From assembly GCF_000427965.1 (NCBI RefSeq), contig NZ_ATZA01000043.1, positions 1-50,695 of the forward strand: a stretch of 50,695 nt of DNA, given 5' to 3'. The notes beneath the pieces were generated by a model. It was not told the DNA's origin. It saw only the letters and a program-made list of their open reading frames with translations, and did no database searches. The position numbers and the translations under genes were made by a program. Origin of the DNA: Olivibacter sitiensis DSM 17696. GTDB lineage: Bacteria; Bacteroidota; Bacteroidia; Sphingobacteriales; Sphingobacteriaceae. Below are positions 41,124-50,695 of this stretch, in pieces; position 1 is the stretch's first letter, and the number at the start of each line of letters is the position of its first letter.

Positions 41124-41774
41124 ATGAAAGCAATCATTTTAGGAGCAAGCGGATTGGTAGGCAGTCATCTTTTACCTTTGCTGCTAGCCAGCGACAGTTA
41201 CGATAAAGTCATAGCCATAGTGAGAAAAGACCTCGATACAAAGCACGAAAAGTTGCAACAGGTGCATGCCACGGTCGATACACTGAAGGAAGTAGCGGAC
41301 GCGCTCGTAGGCGATGTGGTTTTTTCCTGTATAGGCACTACCAAGAGTAAGACACCCGATCTGGAGGAATACTATAGGATAGACCATGACTATCCCCTGC
41401 AGCTGGCTGCCATCGCCTTGGAAAACGGGGCACAATATTTTCACTTGGTATCTGCCATGGGAGCAGATGCCCATTCGCGAATTTTCTACAGCAGGATGAA
41501 AGGCGAACTGGAACGCGATATATTGGGCCTTCCTTTCAACGGAATCCACATCTACCGACCATCGCTCATTACGGGAGACAGAAACGAAAAACGATCGCTA
41601 GAAGATGTATCCTCTACGGTAATGGATTTTATCAATCCCGTACTCGTGGGACCGCTGAAAAAATACCAGAGCATCGAGGCCGAAATCATTGCCAAAGCCA
41701 TGTATAACAAATCCGTCCAAAAGATAGACGGAAACCATATCTATTTATCAGATCAAATAAAAGAATTAGCGTGA
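41124..41774 (+). CDS. NAD(P)H-binding protein, TIP30/HTATIP2-like
   Basis: 216 residues from MKAIILGASGLVGSHLLPLLL. The Rossmann GxxGxxG motif is at 7-13, followed by VVFSCIGTTKSKTPDLEEYYRIDHDYPLQLAAIALENGAQYFHLVSAMGADAHSRIFYSRMKGELERDI. That layout (SAxGA and YxxxKGELE) is typical of the atypical short-chain dehydrogenase group that includes TIP30. The substrate is unknown. Its TGA overlaps the GTG start of the ABC-F gene by 4 bp. Confidence 0.87.
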   Translation: MKAIILGASGLVGSHLLPLLLASDSYDKVIAIVRKDLDTKHEKLQQVHATVDTLKEVADALVGDVVFSCIGTTKSKTPDLEEYYRIDHDYPLQLAAIALENGAQYFHLVSAMGADAHSRIFYSRMKGELERDILGLPFNGIHIYRPSLITGDRNEKRSLEDVSSTVMDFINPVLVGPLKKYQSIEAEIIAKAMYNKSVQKIDGNHIYLSDQIKELA

Positions 41775-43636
41775 GCATATTATCGACAGAGAATCTTGGC
41801 CATTCGTTCAACGACCGTTGGCTTTTCAAAAACCTCTTCTTTGGCATACAAAGGGGAGAGCGAATAGCCTTGGTAGGTATAAACGGTACTGGAAAATCTA
41901 CCCTCCTGAAAATACTTGCAGGAAAGTTTTTGCCTACGGAAGGCATAGTGGTGCAGGAAAGGGACCTAAAGGTAGGTTATCTGGAACAAGATCCCGTTTT
42001 TGATGCCGATAGCAACATAGAAGATTTTATATACTCCATAGACAATGAGCAGCAGCAACTTATCCGGTCTTATGAGAAGCTGCTCACGGAGGAACATCCC
42101 GATGAGGATCTTTTACAGGACCTGATAGAGAAGATCAGCAATAACGATGCCTGGGAGTATGAAGATCAAATAAAGACCATTCTTTCCAGACTGGGCATAT
42201 TCGATCTCAATCAGAAGATAGGAAGCCTTTCCGGCGGCCAAAAGAAACGGCTGTCTCTGGCAAAACTACTGATAGACGATCCAGATATCTATATTCTGGA
42301 CGAACCCACCAACCACTTGGACATAGAAACCATAGAATGGTTGGAGAAACTGCTTACCACAGGCCAGAAAACTGTATTGCTGGTGACACACGACCGCTAT
42401 TTTCTTGACAATGTGTGCAATGGCATTAAAGAACTCGACAAGGGAAAGCTTTTCAATTACAGCGGCAATTACAGCTACTACTTGGAAAAGAAGGCCGAAA
42501 GGGAAGGGGCCGACGCGCTGGCATTGGAAAAGAACAAAAACCTGTTGCGCAAGGAACTGGAATGGATGAGAAGGCAACCACAAGCAAGGGGAACCAAATC
42601 AAAAGCGAGAATAGATGCATTCTATGACCTAGAGGACAAAACCAAAAATACGGGAAGCAAAGAGCAGGTGGAGTTGAGCATGAAAGTGTCGAGGCAAGGC
42701 AATAAAATCCTTGAAATAGATCATGTATCCAAATCTTTCGGAAATAAGCCCATCATCGAAGATTTTAGCTATGTATTCAAAAAAGGGGATAGGATTGGCC
42801 TAGCAGGTAGGAACGGAACGGGAAAATCTACCTTTCTCAATCTGATTACCCAAGAGATACCGCCAGATGAAGGCACCATAACCGTAGGCGAGACTACTGT
42901 ATATGGTTATTACAAGCAAGGTGGGTTGGAGATAAATCCAAACGATAGGGTGATAGACATCGTAAAAAACGTGGCAGAATACATACAGATGGCGGGAGGG
43001 GAGACCATTACCGCTTCACAATTGCTCACGCATTTTCTCTTCCCACCTGAAAAACAGTATGGTTTAGTACACAAGTTGAGCGGAGGAGAGCGAAAAAGAT
43101 TGCAGCTCATGCGCATATTGATGAAAAACCCCAATTTCCTCATTCTGGATGAGCCAACGAACGATTTGGACATCGATACTTTGAATGTATTGGAAACATT
43201 TTTGGACAAGTTTAATGGTGTTTTGTTATTGGTATCGCACGATAGGTACCTATTGGACAAGCTAACGGAACAACTTTTTATCATGGAAGGTAATGGAAGT
43301 ATCCGTATATACAATGGCAATTACGCCGATTACAAGAATGAAGAACAAGAAAGGGCAAAGGAAGCAAAAATCGGTGCAAAAGGAAAGGTTGAGGTAAAAC
43401 AAACGCCGATAGAGAATAAAAAGAAAATCAGTTTTAAGGAAAAACAGGAATTAGATAATTTACCTATAGAAATAGCCGATTTGGAAAATAACATCAAGGA
43501 AACCGAAGGCAACATCATAGAACATACGGATCCGGATAAGATAATTGAACTGGCACTAAAAATAGAAGAATTGAAATCAAAGTTGGATATAAAAACCGAA
43601 AGGTGGTTGGAACTAGAAGAACTTTCAAATAGCTAA
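41771..43636 (+). CDS. ABC-F family ATPase (Uup-like)
   Basis: 621 residues with a GTG start. Two ABC domains: Walker A GINGTGKS (about 35-42) and GRNGTGKS (about 345-352); signatures LSGGQKKRLSLAKLL and LSGGERKRLQLMRIL; Walker B IYILDEPTNHLDIETIEW and FLILDEPTNDLDIDTLNV. The linker between them is basic (RKELEWMRRQPQARGTKSKARIDAF), as in ABC-F proteins, and the C-terminus is a coiled coil, as in Uup. No membrane helices. ABC-F proteins act on the ribosome or, for Uup, on transposon excision and branched DNA. Coupled to the preceding gene. Confidence 0.93.
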   Translation: MSILSTENLGHSFNDRWLFKNLFFGIQRGERIALVGINGTGKSTLLKILAGKFLPTEGIVVQERDLKVGYLEQDPVFDADSNIEDFIYSIDNEQQQLIRSYEKLLTEEHPDEDLLQDLIEKISNNDAWEYEDQIKTILSRLGIFDLNQKIGSLSGGQKKRLSLAKLLIDDPDIYILDEPTNHLDIETIEWLEKLLTTGQKTVLLVTHDRYFLDNVCNGIKELDKGKLFNYSGNYSYYLEKKAEREGADALALEKNKNLLRKELEWMRRQPQARGTKSKARIDAFYDLEDKTKNTGSKEQVELSMKVSRQGNKILEIDHVSKSFGNKPIIEDFSYVFKKGDRIGLAGRNGTGKSTFLNLITQEIPPDEGTITVGETTVYGYYKQGGLEINPNDRVIDIVKNVAEYIQMAGGETITASQLLTHFLFPPEKQYGLVHKLSGGERKRLQLMRILMKNPNFLILDEPTNDLDIDTLNVLETFLDKFNGVLLLVSHDRYLLDKLTEQLFIMEGNGSIRIYNGNYADYKNEEQERAKEAKIGAKGKVEVKQTPIENKKKISFKEKQELDNLPIEIADLENNIKETEGNIIEHTDPDKIIELALKIEELKSKLDIKTERWLELEELSNS

Positions 43637-43639
43637 TTT

Positions 43640-43655
43640 TGTTCCACGTGAAACA
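43640..43655. promoter_or_regulatory. parS-like site 1
   Basis: TGTTCCACGTGAAACA: the CACGTG core with near-symmetric flanks matches the ParB binding site consensus TGTTnCACGTGnAACA. Confidence 0.85.
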
Positions 43656-43698
43656 TCTATTGTTGTTCGCCATCCGTATTAGAATTTTCGACAAGTAA

Positions 43699-44273
43699 AT
43701 GATCATAAAAGTAGACGAAAATATAAGATTGGAATTAACATCATCGGTACATACCAAGGCCTTATATAAGGCAGTTAATAACAATAGAGCTCATCTTGCC
43801 GAATTTCTGCCTTAGGTAGAGGATATGCAGTCTATTGACGATTTTCGGGATTATGTTCGAATAAGTAAATTACTTTATCAACAAGAAAAGGAAATAAGCT
43901 TTGTCATCATTTTAAACGAAATTACAGTTGGCAGAATAGGACTCCACCATTTAAATTCCAAGAATAAAAGCGCCTCCATAGGATATTGGCTTGCAAAGGA
44001 TGCGGAGGGAAAGGGAATCGTTACTAAATCTTGTAAATTAATTATCGCTTTTGGTTTTCAGCAGTTAGACCTAGAGAGAATAGAGGTCAAAGTAGCAGTA
44101 AACAATCTAAAGAGCGAGGCTATACCTAGGAGATTAAATTTCAAGCTAGAAGGAATATTAAGAAGAGCCGAACTAGTAACAATAAATTCATCGATCTAAC
44201 GCTATATTCCATATCAAGAGATGTGTGGAAAGAAGATATCGAGATAAAGTTTCACGTGGAACATCATTCATAA
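43699..44273 (+). pseudogene. GNAT-family N-acetyltransferase (RimJ/RimL type), broken
   Basis: The frame from the ATG at 43699 reads RLELTSSVHTKALYKAVNNN ... HLAEFLP, TAG, VEDMQSIDDFRDYV, where relatives have a tryptophan (TGG to TAG). It continues NEITVGRIGLHHLNSKNKSA and SIGYWLAKDAEGKGIVTKSC (acetyl-CoA loop), then EAIPRRLNFKLEGILRRAEL. One missing A near 44176 shifts the frame; the expected tail NNKFIDLTLYSISRDVW is found in the next frame. So there is one nonsense and one frameshift. The restored tail ends inside the second parS-like site. RimL-type enzymes acetylate protein N-termini or small molecules. Confidence 0.85.
44248..44263. promoter_or_regulatory. parS-like site 2
   Basis: AGTTTCACGTGGAACA: the same CACGTG core, 608 bp from site 1. 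Confidence 0.82.
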
Positions 44274-44347
44274 AATGATCCTAAACGTAATAATTCTTAA
44301 TGATCAATAGTGTACTAACAAATCAAAATAAATAATATAAAACAACA

Positions 44348-44363
44348 CGTTTCACGTGGAACA
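44348..44363. promoter_or_regulatory. parS-like site 3
   Basis: CGTTTCACGTGGAACA, exactly 100 bp after site 2 and 8 bp before the mnmG start. Confidence 0.82.
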
Positions 44364-44371
44364 TACAAGAT

Positions 44372-46231
44372 ATGTTTGAAAAATATAACGTTATAGTAGT
44401 AGGGGCCGGTCATGCCGGATGTGAGGCAGCAGCAGCAGCAGCCAATCTAGGTTCAAAGGTGTTATTGATTACCATGAACATGGGTACCATTGCCCAAATG
44501 AGTTGCAATCCGGCAGTGGGTGGTGTAGCAAAGGGGCAAATCGTGCGCGAAATAGATGCCATGGGCGGTTACACGGGAATCATTGCCGATAAGACCACTA
44601 TACAGTTTAGAATGCTCAATCTTTCAAAAGGCCCTGCCATGTGGAGCCCCCGCACTCAAAACGACCGCATGCGCTTTGCAGAAGAATGGCGGCTGCAACT
44701 GGAAAGTATGCCGAACATCGATTTCTGGCAAGATACGGTGAAAGAAATTATAGTGGAAAACGGAAAAGCAGCGGGAGTAGTCACTTCCTTGGGATTGAAC
44801 ATCAAAGCAGATGCGGTGGTACTCACCAATGGCACTTTTCTCAATGGTACCATCCATGTGGGAGAGAAACGCTTCGGTGGCGGCCGCACTGGCGAAAAAG
44901 CAGCCACTGGCCTCACCGAGCAATTGGTGTCATTGGGCTTTGAATCGGGCCGCATGAAGACGGGTACCCCCCCACGTGTAGATGGAAGAAGTCTTGATTA
45001 TTCTGTCATGGAAGAGCAGTGGGGAGATCAAAAAAGAGGAAAATTTTCCTACACAGACGTACAACAACCTACAGAGCAACGATGCTGTTGGATTACCTAT
45101 ACCAACACCGAAGTACACGATGCCTTGCGCGAAGGCTTTGAAAAATCACCCATGTTCACCGGACGTATCAAAGGCCTGGGCCCACGTTACTGCCCTTCCA
45201 TAGAAGATAAGATAAACCGTTTCGCTGAAAGAGATAGGCACCAGATATTCGTAGAACCGGAAGGTTTTCACACTTGCGAGATATATGTGAATGGCTTTTC
45301 CACCTCACTACCAGAAGATGTGCAGCTCAAGGCACTGCATCGCATACCGGGCTTTGAAAAAGCCAAGATGTTCAGACCGGGATATGCCATAGAATATGAT
45401 TATTTTCCACCGATGCAACTCGATCTTACGCTGGAAACCAAGCTCGTAAAACACCTATTCTTTGCCGGGCAGATCAACGGTACCACCGGTTATGAAGAGG
45501 CCGCCAGCCAAGGTTTCCTTGCTGGAATAAATGCGCATCAGCGCATAAACGACCTGCATGAACTGGTACTGAAACGATCCGAGTCCTACATAGGCGTATT
45601 GGTAGACGATCTGGTAACCAAGGGAACGGAAGAGCCTTACCGCATGTTCACCTCGCGGGCAGAGCACCGCTTGCTACTGCGCCAAGATAATGCAGACGAA
45701 CGGCTTACGCCCATGGCCTATGAACTTGGTTTGGTAGGGGAGGAACGATTGACCAAAGTAAAACAAAAGATAGCAGATACCGATACCATTATCCAGTTCC
45801 TGAAAACCGTTTCTATCAAGAGCGAAGAAATGAATCCCATACTGCAATCACTAGACTCCAGCCCTTTGTCACAAAGCGTGAAAATGGTAAGCGTTCTTAG
45901 CAGACCGCAAATCAGTATAAACGACATGGCAAAAGCGAGTAGGTCGCTGAACGACTTGCTCGCCCATTATGATGAGGAAACAGTAGTGCAAGCAGAAATC
46001 AAGGTGAAGTACGAAAGCTACTTTGAAAAGGAACTGGAGATAGTGGACAAAATGCAGAAAATGGAAAATAAGGAAATCAATACCACCTTTGACTATAATA
46101 CGCTCGTGTCTCTGTCCAAAGAGGCCAGGGAAAAACTAAATAAGGTGAAACCGCGCACTTTGGGACAAGCGTCACGCATTTCGGGCGTTTCTCCTGCAGA
46201 CATAAGCGTATTAATGGTACATTTAGGTTAA
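44372..46231 (+). CDS. mnmG: tRNA uridine-5-carboxymethylaminomethyl modification enzyme MnmG
   Basis: 619 residues, full length for the family. The FAD motif [17 protein letters not shown] (about 8-24) is followed by [46 protein letters not shown] and [12 protein letters not shown]. The C-terminus ends in [19 protein letters not shown], typical of GidA. With MnmE it modifies U34 of tRNAs reading two-fold codon boxes. In many bacteria mnmG lies beside the replication origin and parAB. The promoter must lie among the parS-like sites or upstream, so ParB binding could affect transcription. Confidence 0.97.
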   Translation: MFEKYNVIVVGAGHAGCEAAAAAANLGSKVLLITMNMGTIAQMSCNPAVGGVAKGQIVREIDAMGGYTGIIADKTTIQFRMLNLSKGPAMWSPRTQNDRMRFAEEWRLQLESMPNIDFWQDTVKEIIVENGKAAGVVTSLGLNIKADAVVLTNGTFLNGTIHVGEKRFGGGRTGEKAATGLTEQLVSLGFESGRMKTGTPPRVDGRSLDYSVMEEQWGDQKRGKFSYTDVQQPTEQRCCWITYTNTEVHDALREGFEKSPMFTGRIKGLGPRYCPSIEDKINRFAERDRHQIFVEPEGFHTCEIYVNGFSTSLPEDVQLKALHRIPGFEKAKMFRPGYAIEYDYFPPMQLDLTLETKLVKHLFFAGQINGTTGYEEAASQGFLAGINAHQRINDLHELVLKRSESYIGVLVDDLVTKGTEEPYRMFTSRAEHRLLLRQDNADERLTPMAYELGLVGEERLTKVKQKIADTDTIIQFLKTVSIKSEEMNPILQSLDSSPLSQSVKMVSVLSRPQISINDMAKASRSLNDLLAHYDEETVVQAEIKVKYESYFEKELEIVDKMQKMENKEINTTFDYNTLVSLSKEAREKLNKVKPRTLGQASRISGVSPADISVLMVHLG

Positions 46232-46311
46232 AATATTGATAATCAGTATTTTAATTAATTAAAAAAGACACCTATTTTCATAAGCTACAAACGCATAAAA
46301 AATATTTTTTG

Positions 46312-47997
46312 ATGCCCAGTTCCAAAAAACAAAAAAATAGCTCAAATAGCCTAAAAACAGCCTTAAATCTAAAATGGCTGTTTTTAGGTGCTGTTATATT
46401 CTCTATTTTCCTAGATACCCGCTGTGCCAGCATACAACAGCCTACCGGCGGGCCAAAAGATAGTATTCCACCAAGCGTGGTAAACGAAAGACCAAAAAAT
46501 CTCACTCGCAATTTCAAGGAAAAGGAAATAGTGATTACCTTCGATGAATTTGTGAAATTGCAAAATGATTACAAGGAAATCAGTATCAGCCCCGATATGG
46601 ACAAACGTCCCATCTTCAAGGTGAGGAAAAGAAATCTTCACATCACCCTGCCCGATAGCATCGAGGAAAATACGACCTATACCATCAATTTTGGAAAAGG
46701 ACTCGTGGATTATAACGAAAGCAATCCCATACTTAACTATAGTTATGTATTTGCCACTGGAAACGAAATAGATTCGCTCAACATATCGGGCACGGTAACC
46801 GACGCCAATACCTTGGAAAAATTGAAAGAAGTCACCGTGATGCTCATCCCAAAATCGCAAGACTCCATATTTGGCAAAAAGAAAGCAAACATATTTACCT
46901 TAACAGATACAGTAGGTAGATTTCAGCTCAAGAACCTAAAAGAACAGGAATACAACATCTACGCGCTCAAAGAAGAGAACAGCGACAGGATATATAATGG
47001 TCCTAATGAAGAAATAGGTTTTTTAGATACCACCATTTATCTCAACAAAGACACTTCGGGTATAGCACTCTTTATATCAAAGGGCATCCCCAAAAAACTC
47101 AGGGTGATGGATAGAAAAATAGAGAAAAATGGAAAAATACTATATGCCCTGAACAAAAGCCTTCAGAATCCAACTATTCGCATCCTCGTACCAGAAGAGC
47201 TGAACGAAGACAAAATAGTCAATTTCAACAGACAGCGCGACACTGCCAGTATGTGGTTGTCCCGCATGGATTTCGACAGCCTCAAAGTAGTCATCGAAGA
47301 AAATGGTAAAGCACTGGATACCAATATTATCAGGAGAAGCAAAAACGATAAATATGAAAGGGACCTGATCCTTACCAATAACCTCAATTCAAGAAAGGTA
47401 GATCGTATAAACCAAATTACCATAGAAGCTTCCGCTCCAATAAATACCGTAGACAACAATGCCATCGTCCTCACAGAAGATTCCATTGCCAGACCCAATT
47501 TTCAGATAACGAAAGACGGTACGAACAACCGAAAAATAAAACTCACTTACCGCTGGAGAGCTAAGAGAAACTATGTGCTGGAAATAAAGGAAGGAGCCAT
47601 CCAAGGTTTCTTCGATGAAAAGAACAAAGAAACAAAAGCCGATTTTACACTGGATGAAACGGAAAACTTTGGCGACATCATTCTCAATATCACCGTTCCC
47701 GACAGTAGCAGTACCCAATACCTGGTGCAACTCATGAACGACAAGAAAGAACGCATCATAGCAAGCGATACCCTTACCGCAAATAGAAAAATAAATTACC
47801 GGCAATACCCAGGTGGAAAATATATCGTGCGAATAGTACAGGACAGGAACCGTAATGGCCAATGGGATCCCGGAGACGTATATGATAAGGTGCAGCCGGA
47901 AAAAGTATGGTTCATGGACAAAACCATCACCATCAGGCCAAACTGGGAACAAGAAGAAGCCGTAGCCATTCCAAAGACATTGTCGCTAGATAATTAG
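46312..47997 (+). CDS. Ig-like (Big_5/SbsA) domain lipoprotein
   Basis: 561 residues from the ATG at 46312. A hydrophobic segment with lipobox-like DTRC (about residues 25-42) is followed by QPTGGPKDSIPPSVVNERPKNLTRNFKEKEIVITFDEFVKL, the signature of the Bacteroidota 'Ig-like domain-containing protein' family (Big_5). A carboxypeptidase-regulatory-like segment follows (ISGTVTDANTLEKLKEVTVMLI) and beta-rich repeats to the end (RNRNGQWDPGDVYDKVQPEKV). It is probably anchored in the outer membrane. Function is not established; related genes are near-universal in the phylum and often sit near cell-envelope or tRNA genes. Confidence 0.85.
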   Translation: MPSSKKQKNSSNSLKTALNLKWLFLGAVIFSIFLDTRCASIQQPTGGPKDSIPPSVVNERPKNLTRNFKEKEIVITFDEFVKLQNDYKEISISPDMDKRPIFKVRKRNLHITLPDSIEENTTYTINFGKGLVDYNESNPILNYSYVFATGNEIDSLNISGTVTDANTLEKLKEVTVMLIPKSQDSIFGKKKANIFTLTDTVGRFQLKNLKEQEYNIYALKEENSDRIYNGPNEEIGFLDTTIYLNKDTSGIALFISKGIPKKLRVMDRKIEKNGKILYALNKSLQNPTIRILVPEELNEDKIVNFNRQRDTASMWLSRMDFDSLKVVIEENGKALDTNIIRRSKNDKYERDLILTNNLNSRKVDRINQITIEASAPINTVDNNAIVLTEDSIARPNFQITKDGTNNRKIKLTYRWRAKRNYVLEIKEGAIQGFFDEKNKETKADFTLDETENFGDIILNITVPDSSSTQYLVQLMNDKKERIIASDTLTANRKINYRQYPGGKYIVRIVQDRNRNGQWDPGDVYDKVQPEKVWFMDKTITIRPNWEQEEAVAIPKTLSLDN

Positions 47998-48001
47998 CTA
48001 T

Positions 48002-48517
48002 TTACTTATCTTCAAACCAGCTAGCATACATGACATAATTATGCGGCAGCTGGTCTAGCATTTTGCGTTGTTCATCCGTAATAGGTTTGATCTTGCGAGC
48101 CGGTATACCCGCATATAGATAGCCCGATTCGCAGATTGTTCCTTCCAGCACCACGGAACCAGCACCTACAATAACATAAGGCTGTACGGCCGCTCTATCC
48201 ATCACAATGGCTCCCATACCGATCAGTACATGATCGTGCACCATACATCCATGTACGATAGCGTTGTGTCCCACATTCACATAACTACCTATATGAGTAG
48301 AAGTTTTTTCATAAGTGGCATGTATGCACACATTGTCCTGTATATTACTGAAATCGCCTATCCTGATGGAATTGACATCTCCACGTACCACTGCATTGAA
48401 CCAAATGGAACAATTATTTCCTATCTCCACATCCCCCACAAGTGTAGCATTTTCGGCTATGAAAACCCCGTCTCCCCATTGGGGATAAAAGCCTCTTACT
48501 TTTTTAATCAGCGCCAT
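48002..48517 (-). CDS. Gamma-class carbonic anhydrase-like hexapeptide protein (YrdA/CaiE type)
   Basis: 171 residues. Repeats of the left-handed beta-helix type run through it (AENATLVGDVEIGNNCSIWFNAVVRGDVNSIRIGDFSNIQDNVCIH, then HIGSYVNVGHNAIVHGCMVHDHVLIGMGAIVMDRAAVQPYVIVGAG). The three metal-ligand histidines of the family are seen in VCIH, VGHN and HGCMVHDH. It is a trimeric zinc or iron hydrolase-like protein; carbonic anhydrase activity varies in this branch. It converges on the Ig-like lipoprotein gene, with 4 bp between stops. Confidence 0.92.
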   Translation of the reverse strand: MALIKKVRGFYPQWGDGVFIAENATLVGDVEIGNNCSIWFNAVVRGDVNSIRIGDFSNIQDNVCIHATYEKTSTHIGSYVNVGHNAIVHGCMVHDHVLIGMGAIVMDRAAVQPYVIVGAGSVVLEGTICESGYLYAGIPARKIKPITDEQRKMLDQLPHNYVMYASWFEDK

Positions 48518-48635
48518 ATTATATTACTATCCATTAATATTCTCCAAGTTCTTGGTTCTAAGTAGTAAGTTTCAAATCATCCTATGACATAGTCAGTTCC
48601 CATTTTATAAATTAAAATAGACAGCTCATAACTCT

Positions 48636-50222
48636 TTAGAAAATAGTGTCCACCTTATTATCGTAATGATAGGGATAATCCGTTGTATAATGCAAGCCTC
48701 TACTCTCTTGTCTATGCATTGCAGATTTGATGACTATATAAGCCACCTGTATCACATTACGTAACTCGCATAAGGGAACAGACAATTTGGTGTTCTTATA
48801 GAATGCCTCTGTCTCTTCATGCAAGAGACCCAAGCGTCTAAAAGCCCTATCCAACCGGAAGTCTGAACGTACTATGCCCACATAATCGGACATGATTTTC
48901 TGCGTCTCCCTTAAGTTGTGCGTTACCAAAATATCCTCGTTGAGCAAAGCCGTGTTCGTATCGTCCCAATCTGGAATGTCATCAGGAACCATCAGCGAGT
49001 CAAAAACCCTTACTGCATCTTCATAAATACGATGCGCAAATACCAGTGCTTCCAATAAAGAATTGGAAGCCAAACGATTGGCACCGTGCAATCCAGTAGA
49101 AGAACATTCGCCACAGGCATATAGCCTATTGATGCTACTTCGACCCATATCGTCTACAAGTATACCGCCACAAAGGTAATGCGCGGCAGGAGTTACTGGT
49201 ATATAATCATGCGTAAGATCTATGCCTATAGATAGACACTTTGCATATATATTCGGAAAATGTGAAAGCAATTCATCTTTTTTCCTGTGAGTAATATCTA
49301 AATAAACAAAGTCATCACCCGATTTCTTCATTTCATTATCAATGGCCCTGGCCACAATATCTCGTGGAGCAAGCGATCCCCGCTCGTCATACTCATACAT
49401 AAACTCTTCTCCATTGCGCCTACGCAACACGGCACCGAAACCACGCAAAGCCTCTGATATGAGGAAGGAAGGATACTCACCTGGATTGTGCAAAGAGGTA
49501 GGATGAAATTGTATAAATTCCATATTCCTCACCTTACCCTTAGCGCGATACACCATGGCTATGCCATCACCAGTAGCGATAGTGGGATTGGTCGTAGAAG
49601 AATAAATATGTCCTGCGCCACCAGAGGCCATTACCGTTACCTTACTCAAAAATTTCTCAATTTTATTTGTATTGGTATTAAAGGCATAAATACCATAACA
49701 TTCTATATTACTACTATGCTTATCCACATACACACCCAAATGATGTTGGGTAATGAGATCTACCGCAAAATAATGCGTCAATATAGTAATATTAGGTTCA
49801 TGGTGGATACGCTCCAAAAGCGAGCGTTCTATCTCATACCCCGTCACATCTTTATAGTGCAAGATACGATGCGCAGAATGCCCACCTTCCTTGGCCAGAT
49901 CATAGCCCCCACTTTTATCCACGTCAAAGTGGGTTCCATATCCGATGATTTCCCTTATCCGATCGGGACCTTCCTTCACTACGATTTCCACAATGTTTTC
50001 ATCGCATAGCCCGTCGCCAGCTATCAGAGTATCAGCTATATGCTGTTCAAAGCTGTCTGACTTATCCACAACTGCAGCAACGCCTCCCTGCGCATATTTG
50101 GTATTGGACTCATCTTCATTGGCTTTGGTAACTATCAGAACTTTACCGTGTTTAGCAGCTTTTAGCGCAAAACTAAGTCCCGCAATACCCGAACCTACCA
50201 CCAAGAAATCCACATGATGCAT
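48636..50222 (-). CDS. nadB: L-aspartate oxidase
   Basis: 528 residues. The FAD motif is at the N-terminus (DFLVVGSGIAGLSFALKAAKHGKVL), then SNTKYAQGGVAAVVD, GGHSAHRILHYKDVTG, EFIQFHPTSL, RGSLAPRDIVARAIDNEM, VTPAAHYLCGGI and ACGECSSTGLHGANRLASNSLLEALVF, all diagnostic for NadB. It oxidises L-aspartate to iminoaspartate for NAD synthesis. No nadA or nadC follows. Its coding sequence contains three TTATCCAC words (on the + strand near 49719, 49914 and 50063). Confidence 0.96.
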   Translation of the reverse strand: MHHVDFLVVGSGIAGLSFALKAAKHGKVLIVTKANEDESNTKYAQGGVAAVVDKSDSFEQHIADTLIAGDGLCDENIVEIVVKEGPDRIREIIGYGTHFDVDKSGGYDLAKEGGHSAHRILHYKDVTGYEIERSLLERIHHEPNITILTHYFAVDLITQHHLGVYVDKHSSNIECYGIYAFNTNTNKIEKFLSKVTVMASGGAGHIYSSTTNPTIATGDGIAMVYRAKGKVRNMEFIQFHPTSLHNPGEYPSFLISEALRGFGAVLRRRNGEEFMYEYDERGSLAPRDIVARAIDNEMKKSGDDFVYLDITHRKKDELLSHFPNIYAKCLSIGIDLTHDYIPVTPAAHYLCGGILVDDMGRSSINRLYACGECSSTGLHGANRLASNSLLEALVFAHRIYEDAVRVFDSLMVPDDIPDWDDTNTALLNEDILVTHNLRETQKIMSDYVGIVRSDFRLDRAFRRLGLLHEETEAFYKNTKLSVPLCELRNVIQVAYIVIKSAMHRQESRGLHYTTDYPYHYDNKVDTIF

Positions 50223-50695
50223 ATTGAAAAATAAATTATGTAAAACTAACCACGAAAGTGGTGGAAAACCGTGCTAAATATGTGGATTTTTTTGAGAATA
50301 AAGGTGGAATAAAAAGCATAAATAAGTCAAAAAGGTGCAAAAACCAATTTTACAACCAATTCATAACTCATTATGAACCGATTTGAAATACCTTATCAAC
50401 CTTTCTCTCATAACAAATACTTAACATTAATATATTTAAAAACACTACCAAACGGATAAACTTAAAAACAGGCAATAAACTCACTTAACTTACTGATTAT
50501 CAGTAAATATTTTCATTAGATAAAAAAGCCACCCCCCCTGTTTTTTAGAACAGTTCTACCTGTATACAAGGTGGTTTATTTCGTTTTTTCTGTTTGCTGT
50601 AAGTTCTCCTGCTGTTCTGCACCATCCAATATATCTCAAGATTACTGATTAAATGGATTCTTATCAGTGCAGCAATGGTGGAAAACGCCTTTTTG
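50223..50695. other. AT-rich gene-free end of the window
   Basis: Very AT-rich (about 50225-50520) with words resembling DnaA boxes (TGTGGATTT near 50280, TTATCAACC near 50393, TTATCAGTG near 50661). A GCCACC...GGTGG inverted repeat spans about 50529-50575, perhaps a terminator or control element for a gene beyond the window. No open frame is supported. Confidence 0.4.

Overview
The window looks like a chromosome segment from a Bacteroidota bacterium, most likely order Sphingobacteriales (inferred from gene content only). The grounds are a SusC/SusD pair, promoter -7 boxes of the TAnnTTTG type with few Shine-Dalgarno sites, ABC-F and MnmG genes, a zeaxanthin-type carotenoid cluster, and many REP-like repeats. 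I found no tRNA, rRNA or CRISPR array.

Layout. 1-5.5 kb is accessory DNA: the end of an IS256-family element, an HTH gene, a transposase remnant, two Rpn/PD-(D/E)XK nuclease-type genes each followed by copies of the same 267-bp segment, and a REP-associated transposase behind an XRE gene with a 28-bp perfect palindrome. 5.5-14.2 kb holds two related modules. Each has an HTH gene with an outward promoter, a structured-RNA candidate and a TlpA-like gene. The first TlpA copy is a wreck; the second heads a SusC/SusD operon. 14.6-20.3 kb is a GC-rich block: a membrane protein and a Crp-like regulator on one strand, and on the other a 54-residue peptide, an acyltransferase-fold protein, a LytS-type kinase, a LytTR regulator and an unknown protein. 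This is my best candidate for an undescribed system (peptide signalling or a modified peptide). 20.2-22.6 kb holds small regulators, gene fragments and a PIN toxin/antitoxin pair whose toxin frame has an early stop.

22.7-30.4 kb: an S9 peptidase lipoprotein, a zeta-type toxin pair, a small lipoprotein, three copies of a 167-bp MITE-like element, a 156-bp tandem array, and a TonB receptor behind a TPP riboswitch, hence probably for thiamine compounds. 30.6-37.2 kb: photolyase (frameshifted near its end), a MarR regulator and the divergent crtI-crtB-crtZ-crtY operon with a DUF2141 gene, a light and oxidative stress locus. 37.3-50.2 kb is more housekeeping-like: topB, a broken serine hydrolase, apaG, an NAD(P)-binding protein, an ABC-F ATPase, a broken GNAT gene, mnmG, an Ig-like lipoprotein, gamma-carbonic anhydrase and nadB. 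Three parS-like sites flank the GNAT wreck just before mnmG, and DnaA-box-like words lie in nadB, so the replication origin may be close.

Decay is common: at least seven genes carry nonsense codons, frameshifts, deletions or truncation. Some of these could be assembly errors.
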